A stretch of 40,037 bases of DNA from Pseudomonadota bacterium (GTDB taxonomy: Bacteria; Pseudomonadota; Gammaproteobacteria; Burkholderiales; Gallionellaceae), in assembly GCA_021851345.1 (NCBI GenBank), contig JAJZEQ010000219.1:1-40037 (forward strand). The letters are read 5' to 3'. Positions 18,736 through 27,066 of this stretch are shown piece by piece; position 1 is the stretch's first letter, and each line of letters starts with the position of its first letter. The notes beneath the pieces are model-generated. The model searched no databases. It was not told where the DNA came from and worked only from the letters and a program-made list of their open reading frames with translations. A program made the position numbers and the translations under genes.

Positions 18736-19421
18736 TGAAGCCGGTACATTTTCAGCTTGATATTTCCGCAATCGTCATCGACCTCGACGGCACGCTGCTG
18801 CACACCGCGCCCGAGCTTTCCGAAGCCGCCAACCGCATGCTGCGCGAAATGGACTACGCGCCGGTGTCGCCGGAATTGCTGGCCAGCTACATCGGCAACG
18901 GCATCAGCTGGCTGGTGAAACGCGCGCTGACCGGCGATATGCACGCCACGCCCGATGCCGCGCTGTTCGACCACGCCCTGCCGATCTTCGAAAAGCATTA
19001 CACCGAACTGCTGCTGCGCAGCAAACCTTTCGACGGCGTGATCGCAGGCCTGGATGCGATGCAGGCGGCAGGCTTCCGGCTGGGCTGCGTCACCAACAAA
19101 TTGGCGCGCTACACCGAGCCCCTGCTGCAGGGTGTCGGCTTGGCCAAATATTTCGAGATCGTGATCTCCGGCGACACGCTGGCGGAGAAGAAACCGCATC
19201 CGATGCAGCTGCTGCATGCCGCAAAGTTCTTCGGCGTGCCTGTCGAAAAACTGCTGCTGATCGGCGATTCGCTGAGCGACACCCTCGCGGCGCGTGCCGC
19301 CGGCTGCCCGGTGTTCTGCGTACCCTACGGCTACAACCACGGCGAACCGGCCGAGACGCTGGACCAGGACGCGGTGATCAAAAATCTTGCCGCCGCATTG
19401 CCGCTGATCAAACGCACTTGA
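18732..19421 (+). CDS. gph: Phosphoglycolate phosphatase (HAD superfamily)
   Basis: [27 protein letters not shown]...[14 protein letters not shown]...[31 protein letters not shown]. Confidence 0.94.
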   Translation: MMKPVHFQLDISAIVIDLDGTLLHTAPELSEAANRMLREMDYAPVSPELLASYIGNGISWLVKRALTGDMHATPDAALFDHALPIFEKHYTELLLRSKPFDGVIAGLDAMQAAGFRLGCVTNKLARYTEPLLQGVGLAKYFEIVISGDTLAEKKPHPMQLLHAAKFFGVPVEKLLLIGDSLSDTLAARAAGCPVFCVPYGYNHGEPAETLDQDAVIKNLAAALPLIKRT

Positions 19422-19423
19422 TT

Positions 19424-19471
19424 ATGAACAACCTCCGCTATCTGAAAGAAGCCGCCTGCTGGCGATGGTGA
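19424..19471 (+). CDS. Putative trp leader peptide MNNLRYLKEAACWRW*
   Basis: 15-codon ORF between gph and trpE ending TGG CGA TGG TGA (two Trp codons immediately before stop), followed by stem-loops; no convincing Shine-Dalgarno seen. Confidence 0.5.
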   Translation: MNNLRYLKEAACWRW

Positions 19472-19544
19472 ATTGTAGGGGCGTAATGTATTACGCCCTC
19501 ACCTTCACCAGGGGCGTATGCCATACGCTCCTACGATACGATTA
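19466..19544 (+). promoter_or_regulatory. Candidate trp attenuator/leader structure built on palindromic repeats
   Basis: Hairpins GGGCGTAAT-GT-ATTACGCCC and AGGGGCGTAT-GCC-ATACGCTCCT; alternative pairings GTAGGGGCGTA(19475)/TACGCTCCTAC(19544) and TGGTGAA(19466)/TTCACCA(19510). Confidence 0.4.
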
Positions 19545-19561
19545 AACTCCGGAGGTTTTTC

Positions 19562-21049
19562 ATGCCGCACCCGATCACAGAACAGGAATTTAACGCACTT
19601 GCCCAACAAGGATACAACCGCATCCCGCTGGTAAGCGAGACCTTTGCCGATCTGGACACGCCGCTGTCGCTGTATCTCAAGCTCGCCAACCAACCGTATT
19701 CCTACCTGCTGGAATCGGTGCAGGGCGGCGAACGTTTCGGGCGCTATTCATTCATCGGCCTGCCCGCCGACACGCGCATCACGGTGCGCGGCAAGCTGGT
19801 GACGCTGACTCACAAGGATAGCGTAACCACCCACGAAGTCGACAACCCGCTGGACTTCATCCGCGAATACCAGACGCGCTTCAAGGTAGCCGCGCTGCCC
19901 GATCTGCCGCGCTTCTGTGGCGGGCTGGCGGGTTATTTTGGCTACGAAACGATACGTTACATCGAACCGCGCCTCGCCAAAGTTCACAAGCCCGATGTGA
20001 TCGGAACACCCGACATCCTGCTGATGCTCACCGAGCAATTGGCGGTGGTGGACAACCTTACCGGCAAGCTCACCTTCATCGTCTATGCCAATCCGGAACG
20101 GGCCGATGCCTACGTGCTGGCGAAGAAGCGTTTGCATGAATTGACCGCGCGGCTGCGCCAATCTGTAAACATCCCGCACGCACCGGCCATGCATGGCGGA
20201 ACGGCAAAATCAGAATTCGGCGAAGCGGCTTTCAAGAACGCGGTGATCAAGGCCAAGCAATATATTTTCGACGGCGACATCATGCAGGTGGTGCTGTCGC
20301 AGCGCATGGCGCAACCCTTCACCGCCGCTCCTCTGTCGCTGTATCGCGCGCTGCGCAGCGTCAACCCGTCGCCGTACATGTTTTATTACGACATGGGCGA
20401 CCACCATGTGGTCGGCGCGTCGCCGGAGATACTGGTGCGGTTGGAGGCGGATACCGTCACGGTGCGCCCGATCGCCGGCACCCGGCCGCGCGGCAAGACG
20501 CCGCAACTGGATGCCGGGCTCGCGCAGGAATTGCTGGCCGACCCGAAAGAACTGGCCGAGCACCTGATGCTGATCGACCTCGGCCGCAATGACCTCGGAC
20601 GTGTCGCGCAAAACGGCACGGTGAAGCTTACCGAGAAAATGATCATAGAACGCTACTCGCATGTGATGCACATCGTCTCAAACGTCGAGGCTGAACTCAA
20701 ACCGGGTTTGAACGCGATGGACGTGCTCAAGGCCACCTTCCCCGCCGGCACGGTGAGCGGCGCGGCCAAAGTGCGCGCGATGGAAATCATCGACGAGCTG
20801 GAGCCCAGCAAGCGCGGCATCTACGCGGGTGCGGTCGGTTACCTCGGCTTCAACGGCGACATGGACCTGGCGATCGCGCTGCGCACCGCCGTCGTGAAGG
20901 ACAACATGCTGTATGCCCAGTCCGGTGCGGGCATCGTCGCCGACTCGGTACCGGACAACGAGTGGATTGAAACGCTGAACAAGGCGCGCGCCGTGCTGCG
21001 CGCGGCGGAGATGGTACTGGCGGGACTGGATGATAATTCGGAAGCGTAG
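19562..21049 (+). CDS. trpE: Anthranilate synthase component I
   Basis: [39 protein letters not shown]...[35 protein letters not shown]...[11 protein letters not shown]...[45 protein letters not shown] upstream. Confidence 0.97.
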   Translation: MPHPITEQEFNALAQQGYNRIPLVSETFADLDTPLSLYLKLANQPYSYLLESVQGGERFGRYSFIGLPADTRITVRGKLVTLTHKDSVTTHEVDNPLDFIREYQTRFKVAALPDLPRFCGGLAGYFGYETIRYIEPRLAKVHKPDVIGTPDILLMLTEQLAVVDNLTGKLTFIVYANPERADAYVLAKKRLHELTARLRQSVNIPHAPAMHGGTAKSEFGEAAFKNAVIKAKQYIFDGDIMQVVLSQRMAQPFTAAPLSLYRALRSVNPSPYMFYYDMGDHHVVGASPEILVRLEADTVTVRPIAGTRPRGKTPQLDAGLAQELLADPKELAEHLMLIDLGRNDLGRVAQNGTVKLTEKMIIERYSHVMHIVSNVEAELKPGLNAMDVLKATFPAGTVSGAAKVRAMEIIDELEPSKRGIYAGAVGYLGFNGDMDLAIALRTAVVKDNMLYAQSGAGIVADSVPDNEWIETLNKARAVLRAAEMVLAGLDDNSEA

Positions 21050-21054
21050 TCTGC

Positions 21055-21154
21055 GTAGGGCGGAAAAGCGCAGCGCCTTCCGCCGTATGTTAAGTGCGCT
21101 AAAAGTATAGCTACGGATTCATTCGGCGGAAGGCGCTGCGCTTTTCCGCCCTAC
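21055..21154. repeat. Perfect 31-bp inverted repeat (GTAGGGCGGAAAAGCGCAGCGCCTTCCGCCG ... CGGCGGAAGGCGCTGCGCTTTTCCGCCCTAC)
   Basis: Arms 21055..21085 and 21124..21154 are exact reverse complements with a 38-nt spacer. Confidence 0.93.
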
Positions 21155-21165
21155 AAAAAATAATT

Positions 21166-22962
21166 ATGTTGCGCTTAACAGAAATCAAACTTCCCCTTAC
21201 TCATGCCGAGGGCGAGATCAAGGCCGCGATCCTCAAGCGCCTGGGTATCGCCGACGATGACCTGGTCGGCTATGCCGTGTTCAAGCGCGGCGTCGATGCG
21301 CGCAAGCCGAACGCGATACTGTTCACCTACACGCTGGACGTGACACTGCGCGACGAAACCTCAGTGCTGGCGCTCTTCAACAACGACCAGCCCCTCCGAA
21401 AGGGCGGTGTAATTTCTGCGGGCACAGGAGGAGGGGTTTCGCGTCAGCTCCCGCAATCGGCTGGCTCCGCCATAACCAGCGACTTGGCGAGTGAAGTTGG
21501 CTCGCCTAGTCGAATGGCTAGGAGTTCCACCAGTAACGTGTCACTGCCGCCGCATATCAGCATCGCCCCAGATACCCGCTATCATTTCGTCGCGCAAGCT
21601 CCGCAGAATTTAACCTCGCGTCCGGTCGTCATCGGCATGGGACCCGCCGGGCTATTCGCCGGACTGCTGTTGGCGCAGATGGGTTTCCGCCCGCTGATAC
21701 TGGAGCGCGGCAAGGCAGTGCGCGAGCGCACCAAAGACACTTTCGGTCTGTGGCGGCAGGGCGTGCTCAACCCGGAGTCCAACGTGCAGTTCGGCGAGGG
21801 CGGTGCGGGAACATTCTCGGACGGCAAGCTGTACAGCCAGATCAAGGACCCGCGCTACCTGGGCAGGAAGGTGCTTGAGGAATTCGTCAAGGCCGGTGCG
21901 CCCGCGGAGATTCTGTACGAGAGCCATCCGCACATCGGCACGTTCCGCCTGGTGGGCATGGTGGAACAGATGCGAGAGACGATACAGGCGCTGGGCGGCG
22001 AGATACGCTTCAGCAGCCGCGTCGACGACATAGCATTCAGCGACGGACCCAATGACATCAAACACGTTACCGGCGTGAAGCTTGCCAACGGCGAGTTTAT
22101 CGCGACGCGCCATCTGGTGCTCGCCGTCGGGCACAGCGCGCGCGATACTTTCGAAATGGTTTACAAGCGCGGCATTTACATCGAAGCCAAACCGTTCTCG
22201 ATCGGTTTCCGCATCGAACACCCGCAGTCGCTGATCGATGCCGCACGCTACGGCAAGAACGCCGGCAATCCGCTTCTGGGTGCGGCGGATTACAAGCTGG
22301 TGCATCACGCCGGCAACGGTCGTTCGGTTTACAGTTTCTGCATGTGTCCCGGCGGCACGGTGGTCGCGGCGACTTCCGAAATCGGACGCGTGGTAACCAA
22401 CGGCATGAGCCAGTATTCGCGCAATGAACGCAACGCCAATAGTGGCATCGTGGTGGGCATCACACCCGAACAGGACTACCCCGGTGGCCCGCTGGCAGGA
22501 ATGGAATTCCAGCGCCGCTGGGAATCGCACGCATTCGAATTGGGCGGAAAAAATTACCGGGCGCCCGGACAACTGGTCGGCGATTTCCTTGCCGGAAGAC
22601 CCTCGACAAAATTCGGTGTAGTGCAGCCCTCTTACACTCCCGGCGTGCACCTGACCGATTTGTCCAGCGCACTGCCCGATTACGCGATCGCCGCGATCCG
22701 CGAGGCCCTGCCCGCCTTCGCCAGGCAGATCAAGGGATTCGACCTGGCCGATGCGGTGCTGACCGGCGTCGAGACGCGCACCTCTTCGCCGATCCGCATC
22801 AAGCGCAACAGTCACGATTACCAGAGCATCAACACCCGCGGCCTGTATCCATCCGGCGAAGGAGCGGGCTATGCGGGCGGAATATTGTCGGCGGCAGTAG
22901 ACGGGATAGAGGTTGCCGAAGCGGTGGCTTTGAGTATGATACGTGCGAAGAATCAAGGATAG
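21166..22962 (+). CDS. NAD(P)/FAD-dependent dehydrogenase (COG2509-type) carrying an in-frame repeat-derived insert
   Basis: [78 protein letters not shown]...[12 protein letters not shown]...[26 protein letters not shown]. Confidence 0.9.
   Translation: MLRLTEIKLPLTHAEGEIKAAILKRLGIADDDLVGYAVFKRGVDARKPNAILFTYTLDVTLRDETSVLALFNNDQPLRKGGVISAGTGGGVSRQLPQSAGSAITSDLASEVGSPSRMARSSTSNVSLPPHISIAPDTRYHFVAQAPQNLTSRPVVIGMGPAGLFAGLLLAQMGFRPLILERGKAVRERTKDTFGLWRQGVLNPESNVQFGEGGAGTFSDGKLYSQIKDPRYLGRKVLEEFVKAGAPAEILYESHPHIGTFRLVGMVEQMRETIQALGGEIRFSSRVDDIAFSDGPNDIKHVTGVKLANGEFIATRHLVLAVGHSARDTFEMVYKRGIYIEAKPFSIGFRIEHPQSLIDAARYGKNAGNPLLGAADYKLVHHAGNGRSVYSFCMCPGGTVVAATSEIGRVVTNGMSQYSRNERNANSGIVVGITPEQDYPGGPLAGMEFQRRWESHAFELGGKNYRAPGQLVGDFLAGRPSTKFGVVQPSYTPGVHLTDLSSALPDYAIAAIREALPAFARQIKGFDLADAVLTGVETRTSSPIRIKRNSHDYQSINTRGLYPSGEGAGYAGGILSAAVDGIEVAEAVALSMIRAKNQG
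21388..21543 (+). repeat. Palindromic repeat-derived segment inserted in frame within the FAD dehydrogenase ORF
   Basis: ATAACCAGCGACTTGGCGAGTGAAGTTGGCTCGCCTAGTCGAATGGCTAGGAGTTCCACCAGTA (from 21472) is homologous to the array units at 5325..5461; the translated segment is low-complexity. Confidence 0.75.
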
Positions 22963-22970
22963 GAACAAAC

Positions 22971-23540
22971 ATGCTTTTGATGATAGACAACTACGACTCC
23001 TTCACCTACAACCTGGTGCAGTATTTCGCCGAACTGGGCGAGGATGTGGTGGTGCATCGCAACGACGGGATCAGCATCGAACAGATTGCAGCGATGAATC
23101 CCCGGCACATCGTCGTCTCGCCCGGCCCGTGCACGCCGAATGAGGCCGGCGTTTCCGTCGCTGCCATCCGGCACTTCGCGGGAAAAATTCCCATCCTTGG
23201 CGTTTGTCTCGGCCATCAGGCCATAGGATCGGCATTCGGCGGGAACATCATTCACGCCAAGCAACTGATGCACGGCAAGACCTCGCTGATACACCACAGC
23301 AACAACAGCGTCTTCACCGGACTGTCCAACCCGTTCACCGCGACACGCTACCACTCGCTGGTAATCGAGCGCGAAACGCTGCCGGATTGCCTGGAGATCA
23401 CAGCATGGACCGACGACGGCGAGATCATGGGAGTGCGCCACAAAACACTGGCGGTGCATGGCGTGCAGTTTCATCCCGAATCCATACTCACCGAACACGG
23501 GCACGACATGCTGAAGAACTTTTTGGAAGGAAAGAAATAA
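22971..23540 (+). CDS. trpG: Anthranilate synthase component II (glutamine amidotransferase)
   Basis: [26 protein letters not shown]...[12 protein letters not shown]...[18 protein letters not shown]...[14 protein letters not shown]. Confidence 0.96.
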   Translation: MLLMIDNYDSFTYNLVQYFAELGEDVVVHRNDGISIEQIAAMNPRHIVVSPGPCTPNEAGVSVAAIRHFAGKIPILGVCLGHQAIGSAFGGNIIHAKQLMHGKTSLIHHSNNSVFTGLSNPFTATRYHSLVIERETLPDCLEITAWTDDGEIMGVRHKTLAVHGVQFHPESILTEHGHDMLKNFLEGKK

Positions 23541-23542
23541 CC

Positions 23543-24571
23543 ATGATCACTCCGCAACAGGCACTGACTCGCTTGATCGAACAGCGCGAGATCTTTTACG
23601 ACGAGATGCTGTCGCTGATGCGCCAGATCATGGGAGGCGAAGTCACGCCGGTGCAGATCGCCGGCATCCTGATCGGCCTGCGAGTCAAGAAGGAAACCGT
23701 GGGCGAGATCTCCGCCGCCGCCCAGGTGATGCGCGAATTCGCCACCAGGGTCCCGGTCACCAACCGCGCCCATCTGGTGGATACCTGCGGCACCGGCGGC
23801 GATGCCGCGCACACATTCAACATCTCCACCGCCAGCGCGTTGGTCTCGGCCGCTGCGGGTGCGCGTGTGGCCAAGCACGGCGGGCGCTCGGTGTCCTCGA
23901 CCTGCGGCTCGGCGGACGTGCTGGAAGCGCTGGGCGTCAACCTGCACCTTACTCCCGAACAGGTCGGCTCATGCATAGACCAGATCGGCATCGGCTTCAT
24001 GTTTGCGCCCAATTTCCACGGTGCGATGAAGCATGCCGCCCCGGTGCGCCGTGAACTGGGCGTGCGCACGATTTTCAACGTGCTGGGACCGCTGACCAAC
24101 CCCGCCGGCGCCGAGAACCAGGTGCTGGGCGTGTTTCACCGCGATCTGGTGGGTATCCAGGCGCGCGTGCTGCAGCGCCTGGGCAGCCGCCATGTGCTGG
24201 TGGTGCACGGCGCGGATGGCATGGATGAGATATCGATCAGCGACGGCACTTATATCGCGGAACTGAAGGATGGCGAGGTCAGAGAATACACCGTGCACCC
24301 CGACCTGTTCGGCATGACTACCGCACCGCTCAACATGCTGCGTGTCACCAACATCGACGAGGCGCGGGAAAAACTGCTTGGCGTATTGAACAACGAAGTC
24401 GGCGCGCCGCGCGACATCGTGCAGCTAAATTCCGGTGCGGCGATTTATGTATCGGGTCTGGCCGGGACACTGGAAGAGGGCGTAGCACTGGCCGACCGGG
24501 TGATCGCCAGCGGCGCGGCAAAAGCCAAACTGGACCAGCTGATCGCACTGAGCAACAGCTTCAGGGTGTAA
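23543..24571 (+). CDS. trpD: Anthranilate phosphoribosyltransferase
   Basis: [57 protein letters not shown]...[19 protein letters not shown] at 23543. Confidence 0.96.
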   Translation: MITPQQALTRLIEQREIFYDEMLSLMRQIMGGEVTPVQIAGILIGLRVKKETVGEISAAAQVMREFATRVPVTNRAHLVDTCGTGGDAAHTFNISTASALVSAAAGARVAKHGGRSVSSTCGSADVLEALGVNLHLTPEQVGSCIDQIGIGFMFAPNFHGAMKHAAPVRRELGVRTIFNVLGPLTNPAGAENQVLGVFHRDLVGIQARVLQRLGSRHVLVVHGADGMDEISISDGTYIAELKDGEVREYTVHPDLFGMTTAPLNMLRVTNIDEAREKLLGVLNNEVGAPRDIVQLNSGAAIYVSGLAGTLEEGVALADRVIASGAAKAKLDQLIALSNSFRV

Positions 24572-24659
24572 GCCCTGCGGCTTTCAGTAGCGCGACTGTC
24601 GAGTTTTTTTGCGGGATCCGCTCAAGCCGGCTTTCGGCAGCCTGTACCGGCTCGGCAAC

Positions 24660-24971
24660 TTAGGAAGCCAGCAGCTGCTTCAATTCCCCGCTCTGGTACA
24701 TCTCGGTCATGATGTCCGAACCGCCGACGAATTCGCCCTTGATGTACAACTGGGGAATGGTCGGCCAGTTGGCGTATTCCTTGATGCCATTCCGGATTTC
24801 CGGGTCCTGCAGCACGTCGACGGTGAACAGTTCCTTGACGCCCAGCGCGTTGAGTATGCCCACCGCGTTGGCGGAAAAACCGCACTGCGGGAACTGCGGG
24901 TTGCCCTTCATGTAGAGCACCACCGGATGGCTGGTGACTTGCTCTTTGATGCGTTGTTGTACGTCGCTCAT
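24660..24971 (-). CDS. grxD: Grx4 family monothiol glutaredoxin
   Basis: MSDVQQRIKEQVTSHPVVLYMKGNPQFPQCGFSANAVGILNALGV...YANWPTIPQLYIKGEFVGGSDIMTEMYQSGEL. Residues PQCGFS are at the usual CGFS site. Confidence 0.95.
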   Translation of the reverse strand: MSDVQQRIKEQVTSHPVVLYMKGNPQFPQCGFSANAVGILNALGVKELFTVDVLQDPEIRNGIKEYANWPTIPQLYIKGEFVGGSDIMTEMYQSGELKQLLAS

Positions 24972-25180
24972 GATGTCATTACCTGAATTAAACTGTCGGG
25001 AATTCTAGGTTGTAGCGCAGCCAACGTCAAGCCTGATGGCGAGAGCCGATCCCGCCGAGCTGTTTCTCGCCGCCACCGGAACTGTGTTTTTGGTAAAGTA
25101 CCCCGGCTGCACGGGCTGTCCTGATGCAGGCGACAACCTGGCCGGAACGGTATTCCCGTAGCGACAATCAAGGAAATCAA

Positions 25181-26416
25181 ATGGAATCTTCAGCATCGCT
25201 GGAATTGGCCAAGCACACGCTGCTGACGATAGGGATCGTCCTCGCCGTGGGCACGTTTTCCGGCCTGATCGCCAGGCTGGTGCGGATACCCGATGTGGTG
25301 GTGTTACTGCTGGCCGGCATGCTGCTCGGTCCCGGCGTGACGGGCATTGTGAACATCAGGCCCGACTCCGCGATCAACCAGTTGGTCATGATCTTTGGTT
25401 CCAGCTACATCCTGTTCGACGGCGGCGCCTCGATCCGCCTCAAGGTGCTTAAGGAAGTCTGGATCACGGTCGTCGTGCTCGCCACCGCGGGCGTGCTGGT
25501 CACCGCGGCAATCACCGGCGTGGCAGCCTGGTATTTCCTCGGGCTTGCGCCGGTCACCGCGCTGCTGCTAGGCACGGTGATCGCCTCCACCGACCCGGCG
25601 ACACTGGTGCCGGTGTTCAAGCAGGTGCGCATCAGGGAACGCGTCGCGCAGACCGTGATGAGCGAATCCGCATTCAACGACGCGATGGGCGCGATCCTGA
25701 CCTTTACCGTGCTGGGCGTGGCAATGGGCGCGGGGCAATTCTCGGCTGGCGATGCGCTCATTGACCTGCTCAAGCAATCGTTGCTGGGTATTGTCATCGG
25801 CGGCGTGCTGGGATACCTGGCCGCCTTCCTGATCTCCCATGAAAGATTCAACTTTCTCGCCGAATTCGCGCCGGTAGTCACGCTGATGGCGGTGATAGGC
25901 GCTTACATGGGCGCGGACGGCATGCATGCCAGCGGCTTCATGGCGGTATTCGTGTTCGGCATCATGCTGGGCAACCAGGAATCGCTGGGGTTCAGGCTGT
26001 CCAAGACGGAAGGCGCCGAACTGGATGACTACGTGATGACGACCGCCCTGATCATGCGCATGTTCATTTTCATCCTGCTCGGCACGCAGGTGGATTTCGG
26101 ATTGATCAACCAATACCTGCTCAGCGGCGTGGCGGTGGTTGTGGTATTCATGCTGGTGGCGCGACCGGTCACGGTGTTCTTGTGCGCGTTGCCCGACCGC
26201 CGCGCCAGGTGGAGCTTCAAGGAAATGCTGTTCATGTGCTGGACCCGCGAAACCGGCGTGATTCCCGGCGCGCTGGCCGGCATGCTGGTCGGCATGAAAG
26301 CTCCGGGCGCGCAGGTCATCGCCTCGGTGACCTTCATCGCGATCCTGATGACCATCCTGATCCAGGCGACCACCACCAAATGGGTGGCGAAAAAACTGGG
26401 CTTGCTGGTGAAATGA
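25181..26416 (+). CDS. Cation:proton antiporter (CPA family)
   Basis: Multi-pass protein, VVVLLLAGMLLGPGVTGIV...FDGGASIRLKVLKEVW...TVIASTDPATLVPVFKQVRIRERVAQTVMSESAFNDAMGAI; start assigned to MESSASLELAKH. Confidence 0.88.
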   Translation: MESSASLELAKHTLLTIGIVLAVGTFSGLIARLVRIPDVVVLLLAGMLLGPGVTGIVNIRPDSAINQLVMIFGSSYILFDGGASIRLKVLKEVWITVVVLATAGVLVTAAITGVAAWYFLGLAPVTALLLGTVIASTDPATLVPVFKQVRIRERVAQTVMSESAFNDAMGAILTFTVLGVAMGAGQFSAGDALIDLLKQSLLGIVIGGVLGYLAAFLISHERFNFLAEFAPVVTLMAVIGAYMGADGMHASGFMAVFVFGIMLGNQESLGFRLSKTEGAELDDYVMTTALIMRMFIFILLGTQVDFGLINQYLLSGVAVVVVFMLVARPVTVFLCALPDRRARWSFKEMLFMCWTRETGVIPGALAGMLVGMKAPGAQVIASVTFIAILMTILIQATTTKWVAKKLGLLVK

Positions 26417-26443
26417 TGCGCTGATCGCAGTGCCGCTCCTCAG

Positions 26444-26926
26444 TCAGCCAGTACGATAAATCCATTCTCGCCGCACCAGCAATTTTTCGATCTCCACCGC
26501 CAACAGCACGACTGCTGAAATCGCCAGGCATACCGCCAACTCTTCAATATCTAGCGCTTCGGTTTTGAATATCGGGTGCAGTGCAGGCACATAGATGGTC
26601 GCCATTTGCAGCAGAAAAGTGACGAGGATGGCCAGCGCCATCGGACGGTTGGAAAACAGCCCGATGGAGAACAGCGATTCTTTTTCCGAACGTATCGCCA
26701 TCACGTGGACGAGCTGGGTCAAGGTCAGCACCGTGAACACCATGGTCTGCCAGTGTGCATGACCGGAGCGATAAGCCCACGCCTGGGTCAACAGCGTGAG
26801 TCCCGCCATCAGCAAGCCCACCCAGAGCATGTGCTGCCACATGCCGTGCACAAAGATGCTTTCCTGCATCGGGCGCGGCGGGCGGCGCATGATGACGCGC
26901 TCGGCAGGATTGGCTGATTTTATCAT
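26444..26926 (-). pseudogene. C-terminal remnant of a second P-type cation ATPase
   Basis: NPAERVIMRRPPRPMQESIFVHGMWQHMLWVGLLMAGLTLLTQAWAYR...FTVLTLTQLVHVMAIRSEKESLFSIGLFSNRPMALAILVTFLLQMATIYVPALHPIF corresponds to the Cation_ATPase_C region only; no catalytic domains upstream. Confidence 0.75.
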
Positions 26927-27066
26927 CGGTGATTTGAGTATGGGTTGGTAAACGAAACCGCCAATAAATCATGCTGTGGACGCTTGTGAGTTTTATCGTA
27001 AGCACACTTCATTTGTACCCCGATAATTATTTTTCATTGTGTCGTGTATCGGCCAGTGAATCCGCG

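Noticed and set aside
21652-22968. 438-aa minus-strand ORF antisense to the FAD dehydrogenase
   Set aside because: Shadow ORF opposite a well-supported gene.
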